Source of the DNA: Alteromonas sp. MMG017
GTDB lineage: Bacteria; Pseudomonadota; Gammaproteobacteria; Enterobacterales; Alteromonadaceae
Direction of reading: 5' to 3'
Length of the DNA stretch: 64,000 nt
NCBI RefSeq assembly: GCF_018100795.1
Contig: NZ_JAGJDY010000004.1
Span: forward strand, 1-64,000
Position numbers and translations under genes: made by a program. Each line of letters begins with the position of its first letter. The first letter of the stretch is position 1. This document shows positions 29,185 through 37,703 of this stretch, in pieces. The notes under the pieces are model-generated. The model had not been told where the DNA came from. It was given only the letters and a program-made list of their open reading frames with translations, and did no database searches.

Positions 29185-30135
29185 ATGCAAAACTATTTCC
29201 CAGACGCAAGCAGACTTGTTTATGGCTGCATGGGCCTTGGTGGTGGCTGGAACAACGAACCAGCATCAAAAAAACATGTGTTACAAGCTCACCAAGTAAT
29301 AGAACAAGCATTAGCTCTTAATATTAATGTGTTCGATCATGCAGACATCTATACCTTCGGCAAAGCTGAAACTGTGTTCGGTAAGGTTCTAAAAGAAAAC
29401 CCTTCGTTAAAAGAACGTATGATTCTGCAGTCTAAATGTGCGATACGGTTCGAAGATGATTTAGGACCAAAGCGCTACGATTTCTCAGCAAAATGGATTG
29501 AATCTTCGGTAGAAGGAATTTTGCAGCGTTTGAACATAGAGCAACTTGATATTTTACTGCTTCATCGCCCCGACCCATTAATGGAATTGGATGAAGTTGC
29601 TACCACGCTCTCTTCCTTACAGCAGCAAGGAAAGATAAAGCACGTTGGCGTATCAAACATGCATGGGCATCAAATGGCGTACTTACAATCGGCGCTTTCA
29701 AGCCCAATTGTGGCGAACCAATTGGAAATGAGCTTAGCGTTTCGAGACTGGCTAGAAGACGGCGTTACCACTAATAGCCCAGCAAACCGTAACTCTGGCT
29801 ATGCGCCAGGCACCCTTGAATATTGTATGATGAACAAGGTACAACTTCAGGCGTGGGGCAGCCTGGCCCAAGGTAAATACACGGGTGCGAGTACTCAGAA
29901 CAATACTGATGCCGCCACGGCTGCGTTGGTAAACACGCTAGCCGCTGAATACGAAACTAGCCCTGAAGCTATCGTATTAGCGTGGTTAATGCGCCACCCT
30001 GCCAATATCCAACCGGTACTTGGTACAACCAATATTGAGCGGATAAAAGCCTGCCATAAATCGATGGATGTACAACTGACTCGCGAACATTGGTATTTAT
30101 TATTAGAAACTGCTCGTGGCCAGGAAATGCCATAA
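29185..30135 (+). CDS. Aldo/keto reductase
   Basis: The 316-residue product is an NADPH-dependent aldo/keto reductase close to the YdhF type. The catalytic tetrad is recognisable in VFDHADIYTFGKAE (Asp and Tyr), QSKCAI (Lys) and LLHRPDP (His). The cofactor segment near the C-terminus reads PVLGTTNIERI. I chose ATG 29185, which has GGAG 8 nt upstream. Its substrate is unknown. It lies 49 bp before the VOC gene on the same strand. Confidence 0.88.
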   Translation: MQNYFPDASRLVYGCMGLGGGWNNEPASKKHVLQAHQVIEQALALNINVFDHADIYTFGKAETVFGKVLKENPSLKERMILQSKCAIRFEDDLGPKRYDFSAKWIESSVEGILQRLNIEQLDILLLHRPDPLMELDEVATTLSSLQQQGKIKHVGVSNMHGHQMAYLQSALSSPIVANQLEMSLAFRDWLEDGVTTNSPANRNSGYAPGTLEYCMMNKVQLQAWGSLAQGKYTGASTQNNTDAATAALVNTLAAEYETSPEAIVLAWLMRHPANIQPVLGTTNIERIKACHKSMDVQLTREHWYLLLETARGQEMP

Positions 30136-30184
30136 AGTAGGGTGTGTGCAACACCCTCGGTTCATGTTCTAACGGAGCTTATTT

Positions 30185-30568
30185 ATGCTAAAAGGAATTC
30201 ACCACGTCGCACTAATTTGTAGCGACTATCCTGTGTCTAAACGCTTTTATACTGAGATTCTTGGCCTTAGCGTTATTGCAGAAAATTATCGCGAAGCGAG
30301 AAAATCGTATAAGTGCGATTTAGCATTACCTGATGGCGGGCAACTCGAGCTATTTTCGTTTCCTGGTGCACCAGTCAGACCTTCAAGACCAGAAGCTCAA
30401 GGGTTGCGTCATTTGGCATTTAGAGTAGACGATATTGATGAAGTGATTGCGCATTTAACTGCAAATAAGGTGGAGTGCGAACCCATTCGTGTAGATGAAT
30501 ACACGGGTAAACGGTTTACTTTTTTCGCCGACCCCGATGGTTTACCACTTGAACTCTATGAAATATAA
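30185..30568 (+). CDS. VOC-family protein, YaeR/GloA2-like
   Basis: The 127-residue protein is a single glyoxalase-fold (VOC) unit pair close to E. coli YaeR: IHHVALICSDYPVSKRFYTE, ELFSFPGAPVRPSRPEA, GLRHLAFRVDDIDE and FFADPDGLPLELYE. The metal-ligand positions (HH near residue 6, E near 53, H near 76 and E near 124) are kept. It may be a metal-dependent lyase or isomerase; YaeR has no settled substrate. A terminator follows. Confidence 0.85.
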   Translation: MLKGIHHVALICSDYPVSKRFYTEILGLSVIAENYREARKSYKCDLALPDGGQLELFSFPGAPVRPSRPEAQGLRHLAFRVDDIDEVIAHLTANKVECEPIRVDEYTGKRFTFFADPDGLPLELYEI

Positions 30569-30627
30569 CCTCGAATGAACCGTTTTTATGAGTGGTCTTG
30601 ATGAAAAGTACTCTTGACCCTTCTGAT

Positions 30628-30656
30628 AAAAAAGCAGGCTTAGCCTGCTTTTTTTT
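30628..30656 (+). terminator. Intrinsic terminator after the VOC gene
   Basis: AAAAAAGCAGGC, loop TTA, GCCTGCTTTTTT gives a stem with an A-run before and T-run after, about 60 bp past the stop. Confidence 0.85.
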
Positions 30657-30762
30657 CATCTGTATGTAGCTGATATTTAGGGGGTTTAAATGCGCCCCAA
30701 ACGATAAACGCAGAACATTTACATAGATAAGTAGATTCCTTAACAAACCTAAACTACAATAC

Positions 30763-30780
30763 AACTTAATCGATTAAGTT
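30763..30780. promoter_or_regulatory. LacI-type operator palindrome upstream of amylosucrase
   Basis: AACTTAATCGATTAAGTT is an 18-bp perfect palindrome with a central CG, the form bound by LacI/GalR regulators, 88 bp before the amylosucrase start. A sugar-responsive repressor is the obvious candidate; none is encoded in the window. Confidence 0.55.
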
Positions 30781-30867
30781 TGCCGTGATAAATTTCGTTA
30801 AAGCCACTGAAAACCATATTAAGTTTACGTTGCCACGCTTTTTTTTAGGTAGTTTAAAGGTAATAAA

Positions 30868-32829
30868 ATGGAACAAGCTATGAACTATGCCGCTGATAGT
30901 AACGTTTGCCTAGATCGTATTATGGCAAGCACTGATTTATCTATGCTGACTAAAAAAGATGCAGCTCTGTTTACCCGCCGAGTTAACGCACATTTTGGCG
31001 ACTTATTCGATAAATACACCACTATTTACGGCCACCAGTTCGACTGTTATTTCCACCTTCAACAGCTTATTAGTGTGCTGCGCGACGGTGTTAAAAACCG
31101 TAAACCTGCGCTGAAAAAATTAGATAGCCTTCGCCTTCAATCTCCTAACTGGTATAAAGATGAAAGCCAAGTAGGCATGGCGCTGTACGTAGACCTTGCT
31201 GGCCCTACCCTCAAAGATTTGCACACGCGTATTCCCTATTACAAAGCGCTGGGTATAACCTATCTGCACTTAATGCCGCTTTATGATTCTCCTAAAGGAG
31301 ACAGCGATGGCGGTTATGCTGTTTCTGATTATCATAAAGTTAACCCTAGTCTAGGTACCATGGCAGAACTTGAGTTGCTGGCAGCCGCACTGCAAAAAGA
31401 GGGCATAAATCTTGTTCTCGATTTTGTGTTTAACCATACGTCAGACGAGCATCAGTGGGCAAAAGAAGCATTAGCGGGAAACAAACAGTTTCAAAATTAC
31501 TACTACTTATTCAATGACCGTACAGTACCAGATCAGTTCGAGCATACGCTTAGAGAAATATTTCCTCAGGTTAGGCGCGGAAGCTTTACTTTTAATGAAC
31601 ACATGCAAAAGTGGGTATGGACAACATTCAATAGCTTTCAGTGGGATTTAAATTACAGTAACCCCGAGGTATTTAATGCCATTACCGGTGAAATGCTGTT
31701 TCTTGCCAATATTGGCTGTGCGGCACTGAGACTTGATGCCCTTGCTTTCATTTGGAAAGAAATGGGAACTGACTGTGAGAACCAAGAAAAAGCCCACCTG
31801 CTCATTCAAGCCTTTAACACTTGTTTGCAAATTGTTGCACCAGCAGTGGTGTTTAAGTCTGAAGCTATTGTGCACCCCGATGAAGTGGTTAAATACATTG
31901 GTAAAAACGAATGCCAGCTTTCCTATAACCCGTTATTAATGGCATTGTTGTGGAACAGTTTGGCTACCCGTAAAACACGCCTTTTAACCCGCTCAATGCA
32001 AAAAAGCTTTTCAATTAGCGATGAGTGCACTTGGGTTAACTATGTGCGTTGTCATGACGATATTGGGTGGACGTTCGACGATAATGTTGCGAACGAGCTT
32101 GGGATAAACCCCCACGACCACCGTTTTTTCTTAAATCAATTTTTTACTGGCAGATTTGAAGGCAGCTTTGCTAATGGCGTACCATTTGCTGAAAATCCAT
32201 CGAATGGCGATTGTCGTGTATGTGGCTCATTGGCCTCGCTTTGCGGCTTAGAGGGCGCACTTGATACCAATGATCAACAAGGCATTGAAGATGCTATTAA
32301 TCGCATGCTGCTTATGTACGGTATTACCTTTAGTATCGGCGGTATTCCTTTGCTGTATTCGAGTGACGAGCTGGCCAAGTTAAATGACTATGATTACTTG
32401 AATGACCCATCCAAGCGCCACGATGACAGATGGGTTAATAGGATTGCTGTTACCCAAGAAGATACTGAACTTGCGCTTTCTGAGCCAAGCAGTCAGCTAA
32501 CGGCTGAACAAGATGCTAGCCTGCAAGTATTTCGAGGCTTGCAAAATATGTTAGCGATAAGACGTAATAACCCTATCTTTGGAGCATCACGTACCACCAT
32601 TTTAGATACCGACAATCAACATTGCTTCGCTTATGTTAGAGAAAACGATTCGGGTGAAAAGCTGTTGGCTATTTGCAATTTCAGCGAAGAAACTCAGCAA
32701 ACAAGCAGTGACTTAATCGGTATTCTTGGGAACACAAATTCTACCGACTTACTGACCGGCAATACACTTAACGGCGACGAGCCAATAATCTCGCTTGCCC
32801 CGTTTCAACAGCTTTGGCTAAAGCAATAA
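30868..32829 (+). CDS. Amylosucrase (GH13 subfamily 4)
   Basis: Amylosucrase uses sucrose to build alpha-1,4-glucan, releasing fructose. The 653-residue length fits the family. It has an N-terminal helical domain, then the GH13 barrel with VFNHTSDEH, nucleophile D290 in RLDALAF, acid/base E332 in FKSEAIV, and the transition-state stabiliser HDDIGW (H396-D398). A C-terminal beta domain follows. Alteromonas amylosucrases have been described. Sucrose hydrolase is the alternative. A LacI-type operator precedes the gene; the fructokinase at 44.2 kb could use its fructose. Confidence 0.9.
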   Translation: MEQAMNYAADSNVCLDRIMASTDLSMLTKKDAALFTRRVNAHFGDLFDKYTTIYGHQFDCYFHLQQLISVLRDGVKNRKPALKKLDSLRLQSPNWYKDESQVGMALYVDLAGPTLKDLHTRIPYYKALGITYLHLMPLYDSPKGDSDGGYAVSDYHKVNPSLGTMAELELLAAALQKEGINLVLDFVFNHTSDEHQWAKEALAGNKQFQNYYYLFNDRTVPDQFEHTLREIFPQVRRGSFTFNEHMQKWVWTTFNSFQWDLNYSNPEVFNAITGEMLFLANIGCAALRLDALAFIWKEMGTDCENQEKAHLLIQAFNTCLQIVAPAVVFKSEAIVHPDEVVKYIGKNECQLSYNPLLMALLWNSLATRKTRLLTRSMQKSFSISDECTWVNYVRCHDDIGWTFDDNVANELGINPHDHRFFLNQFFTGRFEGSFANGVPFAENPSNGDCRVCGSLASLCGLEGALDTNDQQGIEDAINRMLLMYGITFSIGGIPLLYSSDELAKLNDYDYLNDPSKRHDDRWVNRIAVTQEDTELALSEPSSQLTAEQDASLQVFRGLQNMLAIRRNNPIFGASRTTILDTDNQHCFAYVRENDSGEKLLAICNFSEETQQTSSDLIGILGNTNSTDLLTGNTLNGDEPIISLAPFQQLWLKQ

Positions 32830-33079
32830 GCGCTCTTTCAGCTCCTATTCTTATTGGCAGTCAGTAACGGAAAATCTATTTTTTGTTACTTCGCCGCAAC
32901 TTAGCGAGAATTTGGCGTATTCCACAGGCAATCTATTAATTTGCAACTATACTTCAGTCAGAGTAATCGATTTGGTTAAGCCCCTCGTATTACTCTGCGA
33001 ATAGACGCTGTTATTCAACACCAAAGCTTAAAGTATGCAGTCACCATATGGATATGGGTGAAGCTAAAAAGGACAATAG

Positions 33080-33289
33080 ATGAAGACCGAAACAACCTTA
33101 GAATACATGTGCCCATACTGCGGCGCTTTCAATGAATTTTCTGAGCACACCATTCGCGATATGTATCAAGAGCAGGTTGAAACTTGCGGATGTTGCAAAA
33201 AGAATTTAAGCCTTACCGCAGCAAATGGTGTCGAAGGTCGTATTAACCTTGTCATCAGCGAGTTAGAAACCGAATTCCATTCAAAATAA
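33080..33289 (+). CDS. CPxCG small zinc-ribbon protein
   Basis: The 69-residue product has two Cys pairs, CPYCG (about residues 11-15) and CGCC (about residues 36-39), the layout of the CPXCG-type zinc-ribbon proteins of gammaproteobacteria, whose function is unknown. The ATG has AGGAC 8-9 nt upstream. A terminator follows at once. Confidence 0.8.
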   Translation: MKTETTLEYMCPYCGAFNEFSEHTIRDMYQEQVETCGCCKKNLSLTAANGVEGRINLVISELETEFHSK

Positions 33290-33312
33290 AAAACCGCTTT
33301 AAAAGCGGTTTT
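33289..33312. terminator. Bidirectional terminator between the CPxCG gene and folE
   Basis: AAAACCGCTT and AAGCGGTTTT form a stem with A- and T-runs on both sides, immediately after the CPxCG stop and about 40 bp past the folE stop on the other strand. Confidence 0.8.
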
Positions 33313-33349
33313 CAGTGTTGGCCAAAGCCACTAGACATTTTAAAAGCAA

Positions 33350-34033
33350 TTAGCTAAAAAATGCTCTTCGTAATTCTACATCGGACAAAAATTTGCCCCC
33401 TAACGCAGATGTTTTGGTATACGAATTAGTATCGCGTATACCTCTGGCCTTCACACAATAATGGGTAGCATTAATGCTTACTGCAACGTCATCAGTAGAG
33501 GCTAGCGTCTGGATGGCGACAAGCACTTGCTGTGTTAATCGCTCTTGCACTTGAGGGCGCTGTGCAAAGAAGCTGACTAATCGATTTAATTTCGATAAAC
33601 CGATAATAGTGTCTTTGGGAATGTAAGATACGGTAGCGAGCCCATCAATAGTTACAAAGTGGTGTTCACATGTGCTCGTTAAACTTATATCAGACACTTG
33701 AACAGGCTGATCAAGACGCATCTTATTTTCAATTTGGGTTATTTTAGGGAAGTTTCGGTAATCTAAACCACCGAACACTTCGTTCACGTACATCTTTGCA
33801 ATACGGGTTGGTGTGTCGTGCAAACTGTCATCGGTAAGATCGAGCCCAAGCGTATTCATCACGTCACGCATTGCGATTTCAATCTTCTGACGTTTTTGCT
33901 CGTCAGACAAACCATTCGCCACCATAGGTGTTTCCAGCCCTTTTTCTTCAAGCGCTGCTCTAACACGTTGTGCCGATTCAGAAATTGATGGCTCTAGTGC
34001 ATCACGCACAATTACCGCTTCTTTTGCTAACAT
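33350..34033 (-). CDS. folE: GTP cyclohydrolase I (type IA)
   Basis: FolE turns GTP into dihydroneopterin triphosphate, the first step of folate synthesis. The 227-residue product (E. coli 222) has the zinc ligands in [12 protein letters not shown] and CVKARGI, and the [22 protein letters not shown] segment. The N-terminal 35 residues are variable. It is monocistronic, with 471 bp of gene-free sequence upstream. Confidence 0.96.
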   Translation of the reverse strand: MLAKEAVIVRDALEPSISESAQRVRAALEEKGLETPMVANGLSDEQKRQKIEIAMRDVMNTLGLDLTDDSLHDTPTRIAKMYVNEVFGGLDYRNFPKITQIENKMRLDQPVQVSDISLTSTCEHHFVTIDGLATVSYIPKDTIIGLSKLNRLVSFFAQRPQVQERLTQQVLVAIQTLASTDDVAVSINATHYCVKARGIRDTNSYTKTSALGGKFLSDVELRRAFFS

Positions 34034-34504
34034 TAACCCTATCCGTAAATACTTCTTTACCCTTAAACGTAATCAACACGATTAAGGCTAACTTGATACC
34101 AAGATGCAAATGACAATACCGCCTGAAAGCCAACGCAAGACTATTGAATAGCATGATTACGGCCAAGGCATATAACCACGCTTTGGCAAAGGTTTGGCGA
34201 CTTCTAACGGTTATATTTTAGCATTCTAGCGGCTATTGATCGAGCAAATGCTGAGATTAGCCTAATCTGAAAATGCTATTAGAGGCGTGTTTTATCGATA
34301 TTGAGATAAAACGTCTATTAGGAGCAATGAGATCAAAAAATAAACGTTCAACAGGACGGTTACAAATCATCCCTTCCATTACGAGTTGTTGTTCTAATAG
34401 TGACACTGTTCGTGACAAGAAAAGAATTTCATCAAGTTTGCTATTGGTTGGCGAGAGTAGGATAGTTATAATCGCCGCTTTATTTATTTCTATCGAGAAT
34501 AAAC
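34034..34504. other. Gene-free region between folE and aguA
   Basis: These 471 bp between divergent genes contain a short inverted repeat (TTTTATC/GATAAAA, about 34290-34310) and no convincing gene. Weak ORFs run through it on both strands, neither with a ribosome-binding site. I see no riboswitch or tRNA. Confidence 0.5.
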
Positions 34505-35569
34505 ATGCAAGGTAGTCGTAAACTGGTTCCTGAATGGGAAACCGTTGATGCTGTGATGCTGGCGTGGCCGCATGCAGAAACCGACTGGTCGCCATGGCTA
34601 GAAGAAGCCCGTGAAACATACTTGAACGTCATTGCTGCGGTCAACCGTTATCATGCAGGTGTGATATTGCTATGCGCCCCTGACGATGTTGATGATGTGA
34701 AATCACGCTTAGGCGATCATGCGCGTGTGCTTATCATGCCTGCGTCTTATAACGACACTTGGGTACGTGACTACGGCTTTTTAACCTGTCGAGATACCGA
34801 AGGTTCTGGCGCGCCAGTAGAGTTTCGCTTCAATGGTTGGGGCGAAAAGTTTGATGCCAGCGAAGACAATATGGCTAACCAACGCTACCTTGCCTCATTA
34901 TGTAAATTACCCCTACGAAGTAGCCCAGTAGTTGCTGAAGGCGGCGCGTTAGAAATTGACGATTTTGGCCACTTGCTTAGCACCTCTCAATGTTTGTTAA
35001 ACCCTAAGCGCAACGGTGATATGACCACCGAGGATTACGCTGAAACCTTTAATGACATGCTAGGTTGTAGCACCTTTACGGTATTAGAACACGGTCACCT
35101 TGAAGGTGACGACACTGACGGGCATATTGATACGCTTGTGCGTTTCACGCCCAATAAAGGCCTAGTCATTCAAGCAGCTGATAATCGAAAAGACGACAGT
35201 CATTATTCAGGGTTAAGTGCGCTGTGTGAAGAGTGCGCCAGTGCAATGCCTGAGCATGAACAATATCGATTGCCACTGCCACATATTGTGAATAGCGAAG
35301 GCGAGCGTTTACCTGCATCGTACGCCAATTTTTTGATCTGTAATCGCGCGGTGCTCTTACCTATTTACGGGCAACCTGAAGATGAAGCGGCCATTAGCCA
35401 AATGCAACTGGCTTATCCCGACCATATTATCGAGCCTATTGATTGCTCGGTGTTGGTAAAGCAATTTGGCAGTTTGCATTGTATTTCAATGCAGGTACCC
35501 ACAAATACGTTGAAAGAATCTGTTATTTCCACCTTCTCAAAAGGAGTGTCTGTACATGCAACGAACTAA
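34505..35569 (+). CDS. aguA: Agmatine deiminase
   Basis: AguA hydrolyses agmatine to N-carbamoylputrescine and ammonia. The 354-residue product has the guanidine-modifying-enzyme motifs WVRDYGF, the His-containing EHGHLEGDDTDGHIDT and the catalytic cysteine near residue 328 (GSLHCISMQ). It overlaps aguB by 14 bp, giving the arginine-decarboxylase-dependent route to putrescine. The Shine-Dalgarno sequence is weak (GAGAAT). Confidence 0.95.
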   Translation: MQGSRKLVPEWETVDAVMLAWPHAETDWSPWLEEARETYLNVIAAVNRYHAGVILLCAPDDVDDVKSRLGDHARVLIMPASYNDTWVRDYGFLTCRDTEGSGAPVEFRFNGWGEKFDASEDNMANQRYLASLCKLPLRSSPVVAEGGALEIDDFGHLLSTSQCLLNPKRNGDMTTEDYAETFNDMLGCSTFTVLEHGHLEGDDTDGHIDTLVRFTPNKGLVIQAADNRKDDSHYSGLSALCEECASAMPEHEQYRLPLPHIVNSEGERLPASYANFLICNRAVLLPIYGQPEDEAAISQMQLAYPDHIIEPIDCSVLVKQFGSLHCISMQVPTNTLKESVISTFSKGVSVHATN

Positions 35570-36449
35570 GCTAAAGATAGGCTTGGTACAACAGTCTGTT
35601 GCTGATAACGACAAAGCGACAAACTGGAACAAAAGTGCTGAGCAAGTTGCAAAGCTCGCCGCAGAAGGCTGTGAGTGTATTTTGCTACAAGAACTTCATA
35701 GCACCCTTTACTTTTGCCAGCAGGAAGATACAGACGCCTTTGATTTAGCCGAACCTATTCCAGGTGCTGCAACAGATTTCTTTGGTGCGCTTGCTGAAAA
35801 ACACAATATTGTATTAGTAACCTCTTTATTTGAAAAACGCGGTTCTGGCTTGTATCACAATACCGCTGTGGTATTTGATAGAAGCAAAGAGATTGCCGGT
35901 AAATACCGCAAAATGCATATTCCTGACGACCCAGGCTTTTACGAGAAGTTTTACTTCACACCAGGTGACATGGGCTTTACGCCAATAGACACCAGCGTGG
36001 GTAAATTGGGTGTATTAGTTTGTTGGGATCAATGGTATCCAGAAGCCGCACGCTTAATGGCGATGGCTGGCGCTGACTTATTGTTTTACCCAACGGCAAT
36101 TGGTTGGGATAGTACTGATACTGAAGAAGAACGTAGTCGACAACATGGCGCGTGGGAAACTATACAGCGCTCACATGCAGTCGCAAACTCAGTGCCGGTT
36201 GTTGTAGCAAACCGCACAGGGTTTGAAGCATCGCCAGTGGCGGGCGACCCCGGCATACAGTTTTGGGGGCAAAGCTTTATAACTGGCCCACAAGGTGAAA
36301 TTCTGGCGAAAGCCGAAGCCGAGGGTGAAACCACTCTTTCGGTTGAGATAGATTTAACCCGCACTGAAAAAGTAAAACGCATTTGGCCTTATTTCCGTGA
36401 CCGTCGCATAGATGCTTACGAAGACCTAACCAAGCGCTGGCGCGATTAG
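35556..36449 (+). CDS. aguB: N-carbamoylputrescine amidase
   Basis: AguB is a nitrilase-superfamily amidase that converts N-carbamoylputrescine to putrescine, CO2 and ammonia. The 297-residue product carries the Glu-Lys-Cys triad: LQELHS (Glu), YRKMHIPDDPGFYEKFYF (Lys) and VCWDQWYPEAARL (Cys). It starts inside the end of aguA, with AGGAG just upstream of its ATG, so the two genes are coupled. Confidence 0.96.
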   Translation: MQRTKLKIGLVQQSVADNDKATNWNKSAEQVAKLAAEGCECILLQELHSTLYFCQQEDTDAFDLAEPIPGAATDFFGALAEKHNIVLVTSLFEKRGSGLYHNTAVVFDRSKEIAGKYRKMHIPDDPGFYEKFYFTPGDMGFTPIDTSVGKLGVLVCWDQWYPEAARLMAMAGADLLFYPTAIGWDSTDTEEERSRQHGAWETIQRSHAVANSVPVVVANRTGFEASPVAGDPGIQFWGQSFITGPQGEILAKAEAEGETTLSVEIDLTRTEKVKRIWPYFRDRRIDAYEDLTKRWRD

Positions 36450-36490
36450 GTCAAGGGCGTATGCTTTTGTAAAAGGGTTTAAAACAGATT

Positions 36491-36518
36491 AAAACGGGCA
36501 CCTAGTTGCCCGTTTTTT
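36491..36518 (+). terminator. Intrinsic terminator after aguAB
   Basis: AAAACGGGCA and TGCCCGTTTT form a stem with T-run, about 40 bp past the aguB stop. Confidence 0.85.
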
Positions 36519-36549
36519 TATTGCGCGCAGCATGTTAATAATTTGCCGC

Positions 36550-37356
36550 TTAAGCTTTGAAAATTGTACCGTCATACAACATATAACAGGCGCGGGATTT
36601 TTTAGATGCTAACACTAGCATAACCTCTTCATCCACATCTAAGCCTCCCGTAAACTGCCCAAAAGCTGGCATGATAAATAGGTCTTCTGTGACAACGAAA
36701 CATTTACCGGAAAATCGACGACGGGAAATAGTCTTGCGTATTTTAGGGTGGTAATGGCCAATAATTTGATGCTTAGCTTGGGGCTTAGCTTGAACCCCAT
36801 CCTTCGTACTTGGTTCTTTTTCATGTGACTCTTTTTCATGCGGCTCTGTTTCACATGGCTCTGTTTCACGTGGCTCTGGCTCATAGATTTCTGGCTCATG
36901 GCGAAATACCACATTACTATGCACTATTTCATGGCAAGGGTTGCCGGGAATACCTTCAGGTAAGTCGGGGTCATGATTTCCCTCTACCCAATCCCATTTG
37001 GGAACGCTATTTATGATATCGCATAAGAGGTTTCTATCTTCAGCAGTCATACGAGACATACTGTGCTTATCGTGGAAACTGTCACCCAAGCTAATCACCC
37101 GTGCAGGGTTGTAATCGCGAATAATCTGCTGCAAACGCTTAAGCGTAGCGACGGAATCGACACTTGGCAGCGGATTACCATAACTACGTAAATAACTGCC
37201 TTTTTCAAGGTGTAAATCGGATACCACCAGCCAATCAAGCGCAGGCAAATACGCCACACCTCTAGTATCTAACAGCCAAAGCAGGTCTGCGAATTTCACA
37301 ATACTAATGCTACGTACCGCTACCTGTGCCGATAGCCACTGCTCACTTATTGCCAC
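36550..37356 (-). CDS. pdeM: Ligase-associated phosphoesterase PdeM
   Basis: PdeM is a metallophosphoesterase found with a ligase, exonuclease and helicase in bacterial DNA-repair cassettes. The 268-residue protein has D47 and H49 in SDLHLEKGS, D92 in GDSFHD, GNHD at 126-129, H153 and GHYHP at 200-204. An unusual charged insert (about 158-194) of near-pentamer repeats (ETEPC, ETEPH, EKESH) sits between the last two motifs, encoded by 15-bp repeats. The GTG start has GAGG 8 nt upstream. Confidence 0.88.
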   Translation of the reverse strand: MAISEQWLSAQVAVRSISIVKFADLLWLLDTRGVAYLPALDWLVVSDLHLEKGSYLRSYGNPLPSVDSVATLKRLQQIIRDYNPARVISLGDSFHDKHSMSRMTAEDRNLLCDIINSVPKWDWVEGNHDPDLPEGIPGNPCHEIVHSNVVFRHEPEIYEPEPRETEPCETEPHEKESHEKEPSTKDGVQAKPQAKHQIIGHYHPKIRKTISRRRFSGKCFVVTEDLFIMPAFGQFTGGLDVDEEVMLVLASKKSRACYMLYDGTIFKA

Positions 37357-37410
37357 TGATTGACCTCTTTGAAAATGTTCAACACTTTTCCACCACTTCT
37401 AGGCCCATGT

Positions 37411-37498
37411 CCGAACTATAGTGATGGAGTGGAGTTGGGTCTGGAACCTTATGCAGCATGGATGCTGCATAAGAGCCTACATAGATTTATTTACGGCG
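37411..37498 (+). repeat. 88-bp intergenic repeat, copy 1
   Basis: This copy and the one at 37548-37635 have equal length and differ at 10 of 88 positions by my count. Each contains a hairpin ATGCAGCAT-GG-ATGCTGCAT followed by AGAGCCTACAT and ends near ACGGCG. It looks like a REP-type extragenic palindrome that I recall as common in Alteromonadales, though I cannot name it. Confidence 0.85.
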
Positions 37499-37659
37499 TG
37501 CTTCTCTCTACAACACTCAACATTCGAACTTGAATACAAATCCACGCCCGAACTATAGCGGTGTAGTGGGATTGGGTATGGAACCTTATGCAGCATGGAT
37601 GCTGCATCAGAGCCTACATGGATGTATTCACGGCGAGTTCCAGACCCAACCCCACTCAA
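37425..37659. repeat. Inverted arms bounding the tandem repeat element
   Basis: A left arm at 37425-37447 (core GTTGGGTCTGGAAC) and a right arm at 37637-37659 (core GTTCCAGACCCAAC) are inverted and match at 21 of 23 positions. They enclose about 190 bp with the two hairpins of the 88-bp repeats. No ORF is inside. The layout resembles a non-autonomous miniature element. Confidence 0.7.
37548..37635 (+). repeat. 88-bp intergenic repeat, copy 2
   Basis: Second copy of the repeat described at 37411-37498, in direct orientation, 49 bp after the first, with the same central hairpin ATGCAGCAT-GG-ATGCTGCAT intact. Confidence 0.85.
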
Positions 37660-37661
37660 CC

Positions 37662-37703
37662 GCTTTTAGCTTTTAGCTTTTAGCTTTTAGCTTTTAGCTT
37701 TTA
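37662..37703. repeat. Six tandem copies of the heptamer GCTTTTA
   Basis: Six exact copies of GCTTTTA; the last three bases form the stop codon (TAA on the minus strand) of the helicase gene. A different heptamer with six copies ends at another minus-strand stop codon at 24833-24874. Confidence 0.95.

Larger units (their letters stand above)
37357..37700. other. Repeat-rich gap between pdeM and the helicase gene
   Basis: These 344 bp hold no gene. They consist mainly of a repeat element (37411-37659) and the start of a heptamer array (from 37662). The pdeM promoter must lie in or before this gap, or pdeM must be read through from the helicase gene. Confidence 0.7.

Noticed and set aside
34257..34619. 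Minus-strand ORF of 120 residues upstream of aguA
   Set aside because: It overlaps the start of aguA, lacks a ribosome-binding site and matches no family I know; the aguA frame is clearly coding.
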